A DNA stretch of 11,624 nucleotides from NCBI GenBank assembly GCA_000494185.1, contig AWOC01000029.1, forward strand, positions 1 to 11,624, in the 5' to 3' direction. The notes beneath the pieces were generated by a model. That model was given only the letters and a program-made list of their open reading frames with translations, searched no databases and was not told the origin of the DNA. The position numbers and the translations under genes were made by a program. Positions 1 to 5,569 of this stretch are shown here, one piece after another (within the stretch, counting starts at the first letter, position 1; every line of letters starts with the position of its first letter). The DNA is from Candidatus Calditenuaceae archaeon JGI OTU-3 (GTDB lineage Archaea; Thermoproteota; Nitrososphaeria_A; Caldarchaeales; Calditenuaceae).

Positions 1-310
1 AAACCTCAAGGTCTCCTCCCACGCCCTGCGGGTTCACCCTCTCTACGGCCCTTAGGAGCTCGTCGAGCCGCGGGTTGGAGAGGAGCCTCCTGAACTCCTC
101 CAGCTCGTCCGGGCTCCGGAGCATGAGCCCCCTCCTCTTCCTGGGAGAGCCGTCCGGGCCTACCGGGTTCAACTCCACTATGAGGGTGGCGGGCCTATTC
201 TTTGATGCCGGCGCCTTCAGGACGAAGACGCCTGGCGCCCCCTTGACCGGGACCCTCTGCCAGTCCCTCCCCTCGTTCAGGACCCTCCTCAGCGACTCTT
301 CAAGCGACAT
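1..310 (-). CDS. Conserved archaeal hypothetical protein, paralogue of 3507-3887, cut by window edge
   Basis: Reads from ATG at 310 for 103 codons to the left edge. I do not recognise a named family. The protein is nevertheless clearly a paralogue of the one at 3507-3887. Both have a PGVF segment, then a hydrophobic strand ending in NPV (VELNPV here, IEINPV there), then PRKRRG, then an acidic helical stretch with NPRL and VNP. Here NPV lies near residues 47-49 and PRKRRG near 55-60. The last visible residues (DLEV) align with the paralogue's end (VIEV, then stop), and the one base left over is T, so the stop is probably the very next codon. The start overlaps the end of the upstream gene (stop 300-302) by 11 bases, and a G-rich SD-like tract precedes it, suggesting translational coupling. 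A basic loop after a beta strand could bind nucleic acid, but that is only a guess. Confidence 0.75.
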   Translation of the reverse strand, partial: MSLEESLRRVLNEGRDWQRVPVKGAPGVFVLKAPASKNRPATLIVELNPVGPDGSPRKRRGLMLRSPDELEEFRRLLSNPRLDELLRAVERVNPQGVGGDLEV

Positions 311-704
311 AGCCCATCCCCCTCTCCCCCTCGAGGGCCCGGAGTATCCATTCGCCCATCTCCCCGCGGCTGAGCCTCCTGACCCCGTAGGAGCCGCCCT
401 CCCGGCGGTAGATGTGGTAGTAGTAGCCGGTCCTGCCGCTCCTGTAGAGCCTCCCACCACCCTCCTCCACCTTCATGATGAATACCCGGGACGCATCGGG
501 GTCGAGCCTGAAGTCGGTCCAAAGGTTCCTGTCGTCGACCGAGTCGATGTCCATGTACATGAGGGTGAGTGAGAGGACCTCGCTCAGCTCCAGCATCTCC
601 AGGTCCTCGTGGAGGGTGTTTACGGCCGCGACGTATTCCGCGGCCCTCTCAACAACCCTCCTCACAATCTCTAGCTCCAGCTCCGCCTCCCCCTCGGGAG
701 ACAT
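300..704 (-). CDS. Hypothetical protein, 134 residues
   Basis: I do not recognise this protein. The ATG at 704 is preferred over upstream in-frame codons because a TATA-like sequence lies about 27-33 bases before it, which fits a leaderless transcript. The in-frame extension would also run over the zinc-finger gene at 758-859. Residues 5-45 are acidic and predicted helical. A basic, tyrosine-rich stretch follows (RTGYYYHIYRR, residues 91-101), then a short C-terminal helix. There is no signal peptide, membrane segment or metal motif. Its stop overlaps the start of the next gene by 11 bases, so the two probably form a unit. It may act with its neighbour, but no function can be assigned. Confidence 0.7.
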   Translation of the reverse strand: MSPEGEAELELEIVRRVVERAAEYVAAVNTLHEDLEMLELSEVLSLTLMYMDIDSVDDRNLWTDFRLDPDASRVFIMKVEEGGGRLYRSGRTGYYYHIYRREGGSYGVRRLSRGEMGEWILRALEGERGMGYVA

Positions 705-728
705 GCCGGATACAGCTGGCCGGCGCGG

Positions 729-738
729 TCTAATAAGC
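729..738 (-). promoter_or_regulatory. TATA box for the gene at 300-704
   Basis: The minus strand carries GCTTATTAGA, an archaeal TATA-like sequence. Its centre is about 29 bases upstream of ATG 704. That is the spacing for transcription starting at or next to the start codon. It is the main support for the start chosen. Confidence 0.55.
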
Positions 739-757
739 GTTGGCGGCTCCTCAGGGG

Positions 758-859
758 TCAGACGCTGCAGGCGCTCCACCCGCAGTCCGCGCATGTGACG
801 CACCTCCCCTCCTTCACTAGGCTCTCGCTCCCGCACTCGGGGCACCTCTCCACCCTCAC
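758..859 (-). CDS. Free-standing C-terminal zinc-finger domain of class II ribonucleotide reductase (33 aa)
   Basis: Starts at GTG 859 and encodes 33 residues with the cysteine pattern C6-x2-C9, C20-x2-C23-x2-C26, C31. It includes CPECGS and ends CGWSACSV. This is the cysteine-rich zinc-finger pattern usually found at the extreme C-terminus of class II (B12-dependent) reductases such as NrdJ. There it carries electrons to the active-site disulfide between turnovers. Here it is a separate gene, third in the nrdJ operon. An SD (GGAGGTG, 868-874) sits 8 bases before GTG 859, and that GTG overlaps the previous gene's TGA as GTGA. The in-frame GTG at 853 is a weaker start because its spacing from the SD is 14 bases. 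I infer that it works in trans with the nrdJ product encoded in the same operon. It could instead be a generic zinc ribbon, but the motif and the operon argue against that. Confidence 0.85.
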   Translation of the reverse strand: MRVERCPECGSESLVKEGRCVTCADCGWSACSV

Positions 860-1194
860 TTCGATCCCACCTCCCTCCTGCTGACGAAGACCTTGCCCGT
901 CGCGCCGCTCCTCAGGCTGTAGACATATTTGCCTATCACCACGCCCTTCCCCTCCCTCTCGAGCCTCGCGACGAGGGCCTCGGGCGCCTCGTCCCTATAG
1001 ATCCACTCTCCCCTACCCGAGGAGTAGGGCCTCCATGGAAGGTTGTCGAGGTCGGCCTCGCTCGGCTCCACGGCCGGCGCCGCGGAGGACGCGATGAGGA
1101 GCTCCCTAAGCTGCTCGAGGTACCTTAGCTCCGTCTTTAGCTGTAGTATCCTGTCCTCGACGTAGTGGAGGAGCTCGTCTTTGCTGGCGCTCAC
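856..1194 (-). CDS. Coiled-coil protein of the nrdJ operon, unknown function (112 aa)
   Basis: GTG 1194 overlaps the nrdJ stop codon as GTGA, and the gene's own TGA overlaps the next GTG in the same way. It is therefore translationally coupled on both sides. I do not recognise the family. Residues 5-35 form an amphipathic, leucine-rich helix likely to be a coiled coil (DELLHYVEDRILQLKTEL). Residues 36-48 look like a flexible Ala/Pro linker. Residues 50-107 form a compact domain with LPWRPYSSGRGEW, a short helix (EALVARLEREG) and beta strands (VVIGKYVYSL, KVFVSRRE). There are no cysteines, so it is not itself a redox carrier. Its place between the reductase and its detached redox finger suggests a subunit, tether or regulator of the reductase. 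That is inference from position only. Confidence 0.8.
   Translation of the reverse strand: MSASKDELLHYVEDRILQLKTELRYLEQLRELLIASSAAPAVEPSEADLDNLPWRPYSSGRGEWIYRDEAPEALVARLEREGKGVVIGKYVYSLRSGATGKVFVSRREVGSK
868..874 (-). promoter_or_regulatory. SD site of the 33-residue zinc-finger gene
   Basis: The minus strand reads GGAGGTG, close to the full archaeal anti-SD complement, 8 bases before GTG 859. It decides that start and shows that this tiny frame is translated on its own. Confidence 0.75.
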
Positions 1195-3461
1195 GCGGCC
1201 TCACCCCCTATGCCTAGGAGCTCGGGGGTCCTGTTCCTCCTACGCACCACTGAGACGGAGGGCTTGGCGTGTAGGACCTGCGCACCCTTGCTGGTGTCCC
1301 TGAAGACGGTTATCCCCTTCAGCCCTATCCTCTCGGCCGCGACGTAGGCGTTCAGCACGTCCTCAATGCTGGCCGAGGCGGGCATGTTTATAGTCTTGCT
1401 CACCGCGGCGTCCACCCACTTCTGTATCTCCCACTGCGCCCTCAGGTGGTCCCACCACGGGATCTCCCGCGCCGTCACGAAGACCTCCCGCATCCCCTCA
1501 GGCACCTCCTCTAGGCCCTGGACCGAGCCCCCGTTCTCCGCTATCCTCCTGAGGAGCTCCTCGCTGTAGAGCCCGTTCTCCTTCAGCTGCCTCTCCAGCT
1601 CGACGTCGACGTAGTAGAAGCTTCCTAGGGTTACGCGCTTCTCGTAGACCAGGGCGTACTGCGGCTCTAGGCCTGCGGAGACGTCGAATATCATCGAGAT
1701 GCTACCGGTGGGCGCGACCGTCGTCACGTGGCTGTTCCTCACACCCTTTTTGACTATCTCGGAGAGGCCCCTCCAGTCCAGGCTCTGCCACTCCCTATGG
1801 TGGAAGCCCTCGACCGGCAGTATTCCCGAGGCGTAGGTGCTGCTCTCGAAGAGGGGGAAGGGGCCGCGCTCCTCCGCCAGCCCAGCGGACGTCCTGTATG
1901 CGTGGTAGGCTATGAACTCCATCACCCTCGACATGGTCTCGAACCCCTCCTCGCTGTTGTAGGGTATGTGGAGGGCATAGAGCATGTCGGCCAGCCCCAT
2001 GACGCCGAGCCCTATCCTCCTATGCCTAAGGCTCTCCTGGGCCAGCCTCTCGAAGGGGTGCCTATTCACCGTTATCACGTCGTCCAGGAACCTCACGGCC
2101 ACCTCGACCGTCTCCCTCAGCTTCCCCCAATCTATCCTTCTCGCCTCCCTATCCACGTGCTCGTATAGGTTTATGGAGCCTAGGTTGCAGCTCTCGTAGG
2201 GGTAGAGGGGCTGCTCTCCGCATGGGTTCACCGCCTCTATCTCTCCGAGCGCCCTCCTCAGCGGGTTCCTCCTGTTTATGTGGTGCTTGAAGAGGAGGCC
2301 GGGGTCGCCCGTGGCCCAGGCCTGCCGGGCTATCTCGTAGACAAGCTCCCTCGGTCTGATCTCGCCCACCCTCTGCCCAGTCCTCGGGTTTATGAGGGGG
2401 TAGCCCCTGTCGGCGTGGTAGGCCTCCCAGAACTCCCGGTCCGTCATGACGCTTATGTTGAAGTTCTCGAGCCCCCCTGCCTCCTTGCACCTCACGAACC
2501 TCATTATGTCGGGGTGCCAGGCCTCTAGGACGCCCATGTTGGCCGCCCTCCTCCTCCCGCCCTGCTTGATGACGTCCGCGACCGCGTCGACGAGCCTCAT
2601 GAAGGAGACGGGGCCGGAGGCCGAGCCGCCGCTGGACGAGACGACGTCTCCCTCCGGCCTCAGCCTAGAGTAGTTTATCCCCACGCCTCCGCCGGTCTGG
2701 AATATCAGGGCCGCCTTCATGATGATTGGGAGTATCCCGTCCTCGGTCTCCGCCAGGCTGTCCTCGATCGGCAGGACGAAGCAGGCGGAGAGCTGCCCAA
2801 GCCTAGCGCCGGCGTTGAATAATGTGGGGCTGTTTGGGAGGAAGCGCTTCTCGAAGAAGAGTTTCTTGAAGAGTCCGAAGGCCTCGACGGCCTTCTTCGG
2901 GAGCATGCCGTAGCCCGGCCCGAGGCCTGATAGCCGCCTCACGTCCCTGTCTATCCACTCATTCCTCACGAAGCCCTCGGGTATCGGTGTGTCGGGCTCG
3001 CCCAGCCCGGCCTCGGCCGCCGCGACCGCGCTGCAGACCCTCAGGACCATCCCCTCCGGGTCCTCCAGGAGCCTCCCGTCCGGCCCCCTCAGGAGATACC
3101 TGGAGGCGAGGAGCCTGACCGCGTTGAGCGAGAGCTGCTTCTTAGCCCACCTCCCCGGCTCCCGGCCCTCCAGGAGCCGCTTCTTCTCCAGCCTCTCAGC
3201 CTCCCTCCTCTTCCTGTAGAGGATGTAGGCCTTCGCGACCTCGTAGAGCCCAAGCCTCATGAGGCTGAGCTCCACTAGGTCCTGGATCTCCTCGACGTGG
3301 ACCCTATCCCTCCCGGAGAGTACCTTCTCGACCGTCTCCCTCACCGCGGAGGCGGCGCCGCCGTCGGGCCTCCCGACCTCCCTCATCGCGCCGAGGACGG
3401 CCCTCTCTATCCTGGAGCCGTCGAAGGGCTCCAGCCTCCCGTCCCTCTTGACGACCAGCAT
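1191..3461 (-). CDS. nrdJ: Class II (adenosylcobalamin-dependent) ribonucleoside-diphosphate reductase lacking its C-terminal zinc finger
   Basis: Reduces ribonucleotides to deoxyribonucleotides for DNA synthesis, generating a thiyl radical with coenzyme B12, independent of oxygen. Residues 1-90 form an ATP-cone allosteric domain (VVKRDGRLEPFDGSRIERA). The ten-stranded barrel follows. C227 (LSACFVLP) and C425 (YESCNLGSIN) are the expected redox pair, and N412-P-C414-G-E416 is the thiyl-radical site. APTGSISMIF near residue 580 is the phosphate-binding turn. No class I subunit or class III glycyl-radical motif is seen. The chain continues past GITVFRD and ends at residue 756 after a short basic tail. 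The usual cysteine-rich tail is missing and instead appears as the separate gene at 758-859. ATG 3461 has a TATA box about 26 bases upstream, indicating a leaderless transcript. The stop overlaps the next gene as GTGA. Confidence 0.96.
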   Translation of the reverse strand: MLVVKRDGRLEPFDGSRIERAVLGAMREVGRPDGGAASAVRETVEKVLSGRDRVHVEEIQDLVELSLMRLGLYEVAKAYILYRKRREAERLEKKRLLEGREPGRWAKKQLSLNAVRLLASRYLLRGPDGRLLEDPEGMVLRVCSAVAAAEAGLGEPDTPIPEGFVRNEWIDRDVRRLSGLGPGYGMLPKKAVEAFGLFKKLFFEKRFLPNSPTLFNAGARLGQLSACFVLPIEDSLAETEDGILPIIMKAALIFQTGGGVGINYSRLRPEGDVVSSSGGSASGPVSFMRLVDAVADVIKQGGRRRAANMGVLEAWHPDIMRFVRCKEAGGLENFNISVMTDREFWEAYHADRGYPLINPRTGQRVGEIRPRELVYEIARQAWATGDPGLLFKHHINRRNPLRRALGEIEAVNPCGEQPLYPYESCNLGSINLYEHVDREARRIDWGKLRETVEVAVRFLDDVITVNRHPFERLAQESLRHRRIGLGVMGLADMLYALHIPYNSEEGFETMSRVMEFIAYHAYRTSAGLAEERGPFPLFESSTYASGILPVEGFHHREWQSLDWRGLSEIVKKGVRNSHVTTVAPTGSISMIFDVSAGLEPQYALVYEKRVTLGSFYYVDVELERQLKENGLYSEELLRRIAENGGSVQGLEEVPEGMREVFVTAREIPWWDHLRAQWEIQKWVDAAVSKTINMPASASIEDVLNAYVAAERIGLKGITVFRDTSKGAQVLHAKPSVSVVRRRNRTPELLGIGGEAA

Positions 3462-3481
3462 CGAGCCGAGATAGGCGTCAC

Positions 3482-3503
3482 ATTATTTAACGAGTCGCGG
3501 CCC
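3482..3503 (-). promoter_or_regulatory. nrdJ promoter: TATA box plus shared upstream element
   Basis: The minus strand has TTAAATAAT (3482-3490), centred about 26 bases before the nrdJ ATG. Immediately upstream is GGGCCGCGACTC (3492-3503). The same 12 bases occur before the promoter of the 3507-3887 gene at nearly the same distance from its start. The TATA call is firm. The role of the 12-mer (TFB recognition element, or a regulator site controlling both genes) is inferred. Confidence 0.75.
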
Positions 3504-3506
3504 GGC

Positions 3507-3887
3507 TCAGACCTCTATCACCCGCGAGTCGCTCCTCACGGCCCTCGGGTTGACCGCCTCGAGGGCCTCGGCGAGCCTCGCCAGCCTGGGGTCCGAAAGA
3601 ATCCTCGAGAGCTCCTCCAGCTCGGCCCTCCCCCTCACCATGTATCCCCTCCTCTTCCTCGGCTGTCCCTGGCCGTCCACCGGGTTTATCTCGATGGCCA
3701 GCTCCGGACCCCTCGGCCCGCGGCCGGGGAGCTTGACCAGGAAGACTCCCGGGATGCTGGTCCTCGACCTCTCCCACTCCCCTCCGGTCCTGAGGAACTC
3801 CCTCAGCCTCTGCTCCAGGCCCGCGTCCCTAGGTATGACCTGCTGCGGCCTCTGCGCCCCGCCCTCCCAGGTCCTGACGACGCTCAT
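3507..3887 (-). CDS. Conserved archaeal hypothetical protein, paralogue of 1-310 (126 aa)
   Basis: I do not recognise a named family. ATG 3887 is chosen over the TTG at 3896 because the TATA box at 3912-3918 is about 28 bases upstream, which fits leaderless initiation. Residues 1-25 are poorly ordered, with Trp and Pro. Residues 27-40 are helical. The shared core (about 45-115) has IPGVFLVKLPG, then AIEINPV (64-70), the basic PRKRRGYMVR (76-85), and a helical end with DPRL and VNP. The paralogue at 1-310 keeps the same order. There are no cysteines, signal peptide or membrane segments. nrdJ starts 45 bases downstream from its own promoter, which shares a 12-base upstream element with this gene, so the two may be co-regulated. 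A nucleic-acid-binding role is possible from the basic loop but unproven. Confidence 0.75.
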   Translation of the reverse strand: MSVVRTWEGGAQRPQQVIPRDAGLEQRLREFLRTGGEWERSRTSIPGVFLVKLPGRGPRGPELAIEINPVDGQGQPRKRRGYMVRGRAELEELSRILSDPRLARLAEALEAVNPRAVRSDSRVIEV

Positions 3888-3911
3888 TCGGTCCAAGCCG
3901 GTCCAACCCGG

Positions 3912-3930
3912 TATTAAGGAGTCGCGGCCC
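3912..3930 (-). promoter_or_regulatory. Promoter of 3507-3887 with the same upstream element as nrdJ
   Basis: The minus strand reads GGGCCGCGACTC (3919-3930), one base, then TTAATA (3912-3917). The TATA box is about 28 bases before ATG 3887. The 12-mer is identical to the one before the nrdJ TATA box, while sequence downstream of the two TATA boxes is not conserved. A shared site is therefore more likely than a simple recent duplication. Confidence 0.65.
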
Positions 3931-3939
3931 CTCCAGCGC

Positions 3940-3948
3940 TAAAATATC
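3940..3948 (+). promoter_or_regulatory. TATA box of the DUF1294 membrane gene
   Basis: TAAAATATC on the plus strand is centred about 26 bases before ATG 3970. It supports a leaderless start there rather than at the GTG three bases earlier. It lies back-to-back with the promoter of the divergent gene at 3507-3887. Confidence 0.6.
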
Positions 3949-3969
3949 GTTGGGTGTAGGGTTGGTGTG

Positions 3970-4728
3970 ATGCTGAGGGGGGACGCCCTCGCCCCGCTTG
4001 TTAGGCACGTCTTGGACCCTGCGCCGAGGTGGTTCGCGGCGATATTCACGCTGGCCTACCTGCTCCTCCTGGCCTTCAGGTTTATGGGGTTCTACGCGCG
4101 TCTGAGCGCGGACCCGCTCTGGGGCCTCTCGCGGGGCCTCCAGCTTATGTTCTCCCAGCCCTCCAGCGTCGTCCTGTTGAAGGCTGTGGCGTTCGCGGCC
4201 CTCCTGGTCCTCGTCTCCGCAACCCTTGCGGCCCAGCTCCTGAAGCTCTTCGCCGGGCTCGGCATCTTCGCGGCCTTCGCCTCCGGGATAATCTACGGCG
4301 CGGCCAGATTCTTGGGCAGGGGGGTCGGGCTCGAGCCGTCCCTCTCCCCGGTCCCCGCGACGGGGAACCTGGTGTCGGACCTCCTCCTCTCGGCCCTCCT
4401 CCCGCTGGCCAACCTCCTCTCCCTCCTCTTCGACCACGCCGCGAGGCTCGTCCAGGCCACGATGCCCGCCGTACCCATCATGATGCTCGCCAGCAGCGCG
4501 CTGGGCTTCCTGGCCATGAGGGTGGATAAGGCTCAGGCGGTGAGGGAGGGCTGGAGGCTCAGCGAGAGGAGCATCGTCTGGTACTCCGTCGCCGGCGGAG
4601 GGCCCGGGGTCCTGGCGGCCGCGCTAGCCTACAGGCACAAGACCCAGCACCACGGCCTCCTCACACGGGTCGCCATAGCCACCGTCCTGGTCTACTCCGT
4701 AGCCGCGGCGGGCCTCTCGGCCGCCTGA
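3970..4728 (+). CDS. Polytopic membrane protein with C-terminal DUF1294 domain (252 aa)
   Basis: The only complete gene on the plus strand. Hydrophobic segments lie near residues 21-42, 66-90, 92-113, 134-155, 166-184, 202-221 and 233-250. The end (about 170-230) matches the DUF1294 pattern: DK at 186-187, WR at 195-196, E199, a glycine turn GGGPG (209-213) and HKT (223-225). DUF1294 proteins are small membrane proteins of unknown function. This one is longer than the usual stand-alone domain, carrying about 165 extra N-terminal residues with several membrane spans. ATG 3970 is favoured by TATA spacing. Its last 37 bases overlap the convergent zinc-ribbon gene (4692-4862). There are no clear transporter or enzyme motifs. 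Confidence 0.85.
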   Translation: MLRGDALAPLVRHVLDPAPRWFAAIFTLAYLLLLAFRFMGFYARLSADPLWGLSRGLQLMFSQPSSVVLLKAVAFAALLVLVSATLAAQLLKLFAGLGIFAAFASGIIYGAARFLGRGVGLEPSLSPVPATGNLVSDLLLSALLPLANLLSLLFDHAARLVQATMPAVPIMMLASSALGFLAMRVDKAQAVREGWRLSERSIVWYSVAGGGPGVLAAALAYRHKTQHHGLLTRVAIATVLVYSVAAAGLSAA

Positions 4729-4862
4729 GCCGCACCCCTGCCAAACTTCCTCGGGCGCGACCTGAGCGGTCTGCCGCACCGCGGGCACCTCTCTCGGGCC
4801 GGGTATATCCACTCGCAGCAGAGGCCGCAGTACCTCTCCCCCCTGGCGTAGTGACGGTGCAT
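4692..4862 (-). CDS. Small zinc-ribbon protein (56 aa)
   Basis: Starts at ATG 4862, 5 bases after the stop of the upstream membrane/PH-like gene, with GGAG 8 bases before the ATG. It encodes C12-x2-C15-C16-x9-C26-x2-C29, which should bind one zinc ion. The ribbon reads YCGLCCEWIY then RCPRCGRPLRSRPR. The second knuckle is followed by an arginine-rich stretch and a low-complexity Ala/Glu tail (44-56). Short ribbons of this shape are common in archaea and often bind nucleic acid or partner proteins. I cannot assign a function. The last 12 codons and stop lie antisense to the end of the DUF1294 gene, so the two convergent transcripts overlap. The tail may be poorly conserved because of this overlap. 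Confidence 0.75.
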   Translation of the reverse strand: MHRHYARGERYCGLCCEWIYPARERCPRCGRPLRSRPRKFGRGAAQAAERPAAATE

Positions 4863-4867
4863 GGTGT

Positions 4868-5356
4868 CTACTCCAACCTCATGGACTCGGGGGCTCCCTC
4901 GCCTAATGCATCCCTGACGGCCCTCGCGAAGGCCTTGAGCCCCTCCATCTTCAGCCTGAACCTCCTCTCCCTGCCGTCCACCGTGAGGACGCTCACCGTG
5001 GCCACCTCCTCATACCTCCAGGGGATGTTGTAGGATCCCAGCATAGTTGCCTCTACCGCTGTGGTGTAGTCTATGTCCCTCACGGCTCCCCATGGGATGT
5101 ACTCGGTCCCAACCATGAGCCCGTGCCTGTAGACCTCTATCCACTTCCTCGTCAATCCGTTGTGGAAGAACCTGAGGTAGAGGCCGCCAGCTATCCCCAA
5201 TATGAAGAGGGCGAGTGCTCCGTATCCACCTATGAGTGGTGAGAGCGTCATGCCGAGGATCATGGGTATCGCGAGGGGCAGGAACAGCACCTCGAGGTAG
5301 AGCTGCCACATGGCCCTGAAGCTCCTTACCCTGAGGATAGGCCCGTCGCCAAGCAT
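4868..5356 (-). CDS. Membrane-anchored PH-like domain protein (162 aa)
   Basis: Two hydrophobic segments (about residues 20-39 and 45-64) form a membrane hairpin. A soluble beta-rich domain (about 72-130) follows: WIEVYRHGLMVG, EYIPWGAVRDIDY, then VATVSVLTVDGRERRFRL. It closes with a helix (138-151, GLKAFARAVRDAL). The order of a hairpin followed by strands ending in a capping helix resembles bacterial/archaeal PH-like (bPH) membrane proteins. The assignment is by fold pattern, not a diagnostic motif. ATG 5356 sits about 28 bases after a TATA box, indicating a leaderless start. It is followed after 5 bases by the zinc-ribbon gene, so the two are co-transcribed. Function unknown. Confidence 0.75.
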   Translation of the reverse strand: MLGDGPILRVRSFRAMWQLYLEVLFLPLAIPMILGMTLSPLIGGYGALALFILGIAGGLYLRFFHNGLTRKWIEVYRHGLMVGTEYIPWGAVRDIDYTTAVEATMLGSYNIPWRYEEVATVSVLTVDGRERRFRLKMEGLKAFARAVRDALGEGAPESMRLE

Positions 5357-5380
5357 CCCGCCACCAGGCTGGTGGTAGCG

Positions 5381-5389
5381 ATACTTAAG
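5381..5389 (-). promoter_or_regulatory. TATA box of the 4868-5356 gene
   Basis: The minus strand reads CTTAAGTAT, centred about 28 bases upstream of ATG 5356. This spacing fits a leaderless transcript and marks the start of a two-gene unit. Confidence 0.55.
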
Positions 5390-5569
5390 CTCTGGCGGCC
5401 CTATACCAGAACGTTGGGCTACGGCTGCGTCGGCCGACTCGCCGAAAAACTGTATCCTTCTCCGGCAGGGCTGTGGAGTACCACATGGCGGCCGCTCCTG
5501 GGAAAATAGCGAAACGTGTTGTGGCTGGGAGGTCGTGGTGGGGGCGGTCTTATACTGGACGGCCCCTCC
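5390..5569. other. Intergenic region, no gene recognised
   Basis: This lies between the end of the helicase gene and the promoter at 5381-5389. I see no tRNA (no T-loop consensus), no C/D-box RNA signature and no credible coding frame. It contains a palindrome, GTCGGCCGAC (5429-5438), inside a longer imperfect hairpin (about 5423-5444). On the minus strand a run of five T lies just before the hairpin (5445-5449). The T run could help end the helicase transcript in the archaeal way, but this is weak. Confidence 0.4.

Noticed and set aside
75..572. Long plus-strand frame opposite the first two genes
   Set aside because: Rich in Pro, Ser and Leu with no motif. It is antisense to two overlapping genes, one of which has a clear paralogue. 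High GC creates such frames, and the same holds for long plus-strand frames over nrdJ and the helicase.
705..845. N-terminal extension of the 300-704 gene up to 845
   Set aside because: It would run over the zinc-finger gene in another frame, and the TATA box at 729-738 points to ATG 704 as a leaderless start.
758..1194. Sequencing frameshift explaining the detached zinc finger
   Set aside because: A complete, unrelated 112-residue coding frame with its own folded-looking domain lies between NrdJ and the finger, and the finger has its own SD. One or two indels cannot produce this.
1191..3461. Intein in the reductase gene
   Set aside because: Class II reductases of archaea often carry inteins, but here the barrel runs unbroken through C227, C414, C425 and the PTGS turn at normal length.
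3829..4437. Minus-strand frame of about 200 codons opposite the DUF1294 gene
   Set aside because: Composition is almost all Glu, Arg, Gly and Pro, typical of a shadow. The opposite strand has membrane spans and the DUF1294 motifs plus a well-placed TATA box.
5423..5449. Imperfect hairpin next to an A/T run as an intrinsic terminator
   Set aside because: For the minus-strand helicase transcript the T run comes before the hairpin, not after it, and archaeal termination relies on T runs rather than hairpins.
5390..5569. tRNA or C/D-box RNA in the intergenic region
   Set aside because: No T-loop consensus, no cloverleaf pairing and no paired C and D boxes were seen on either strand.
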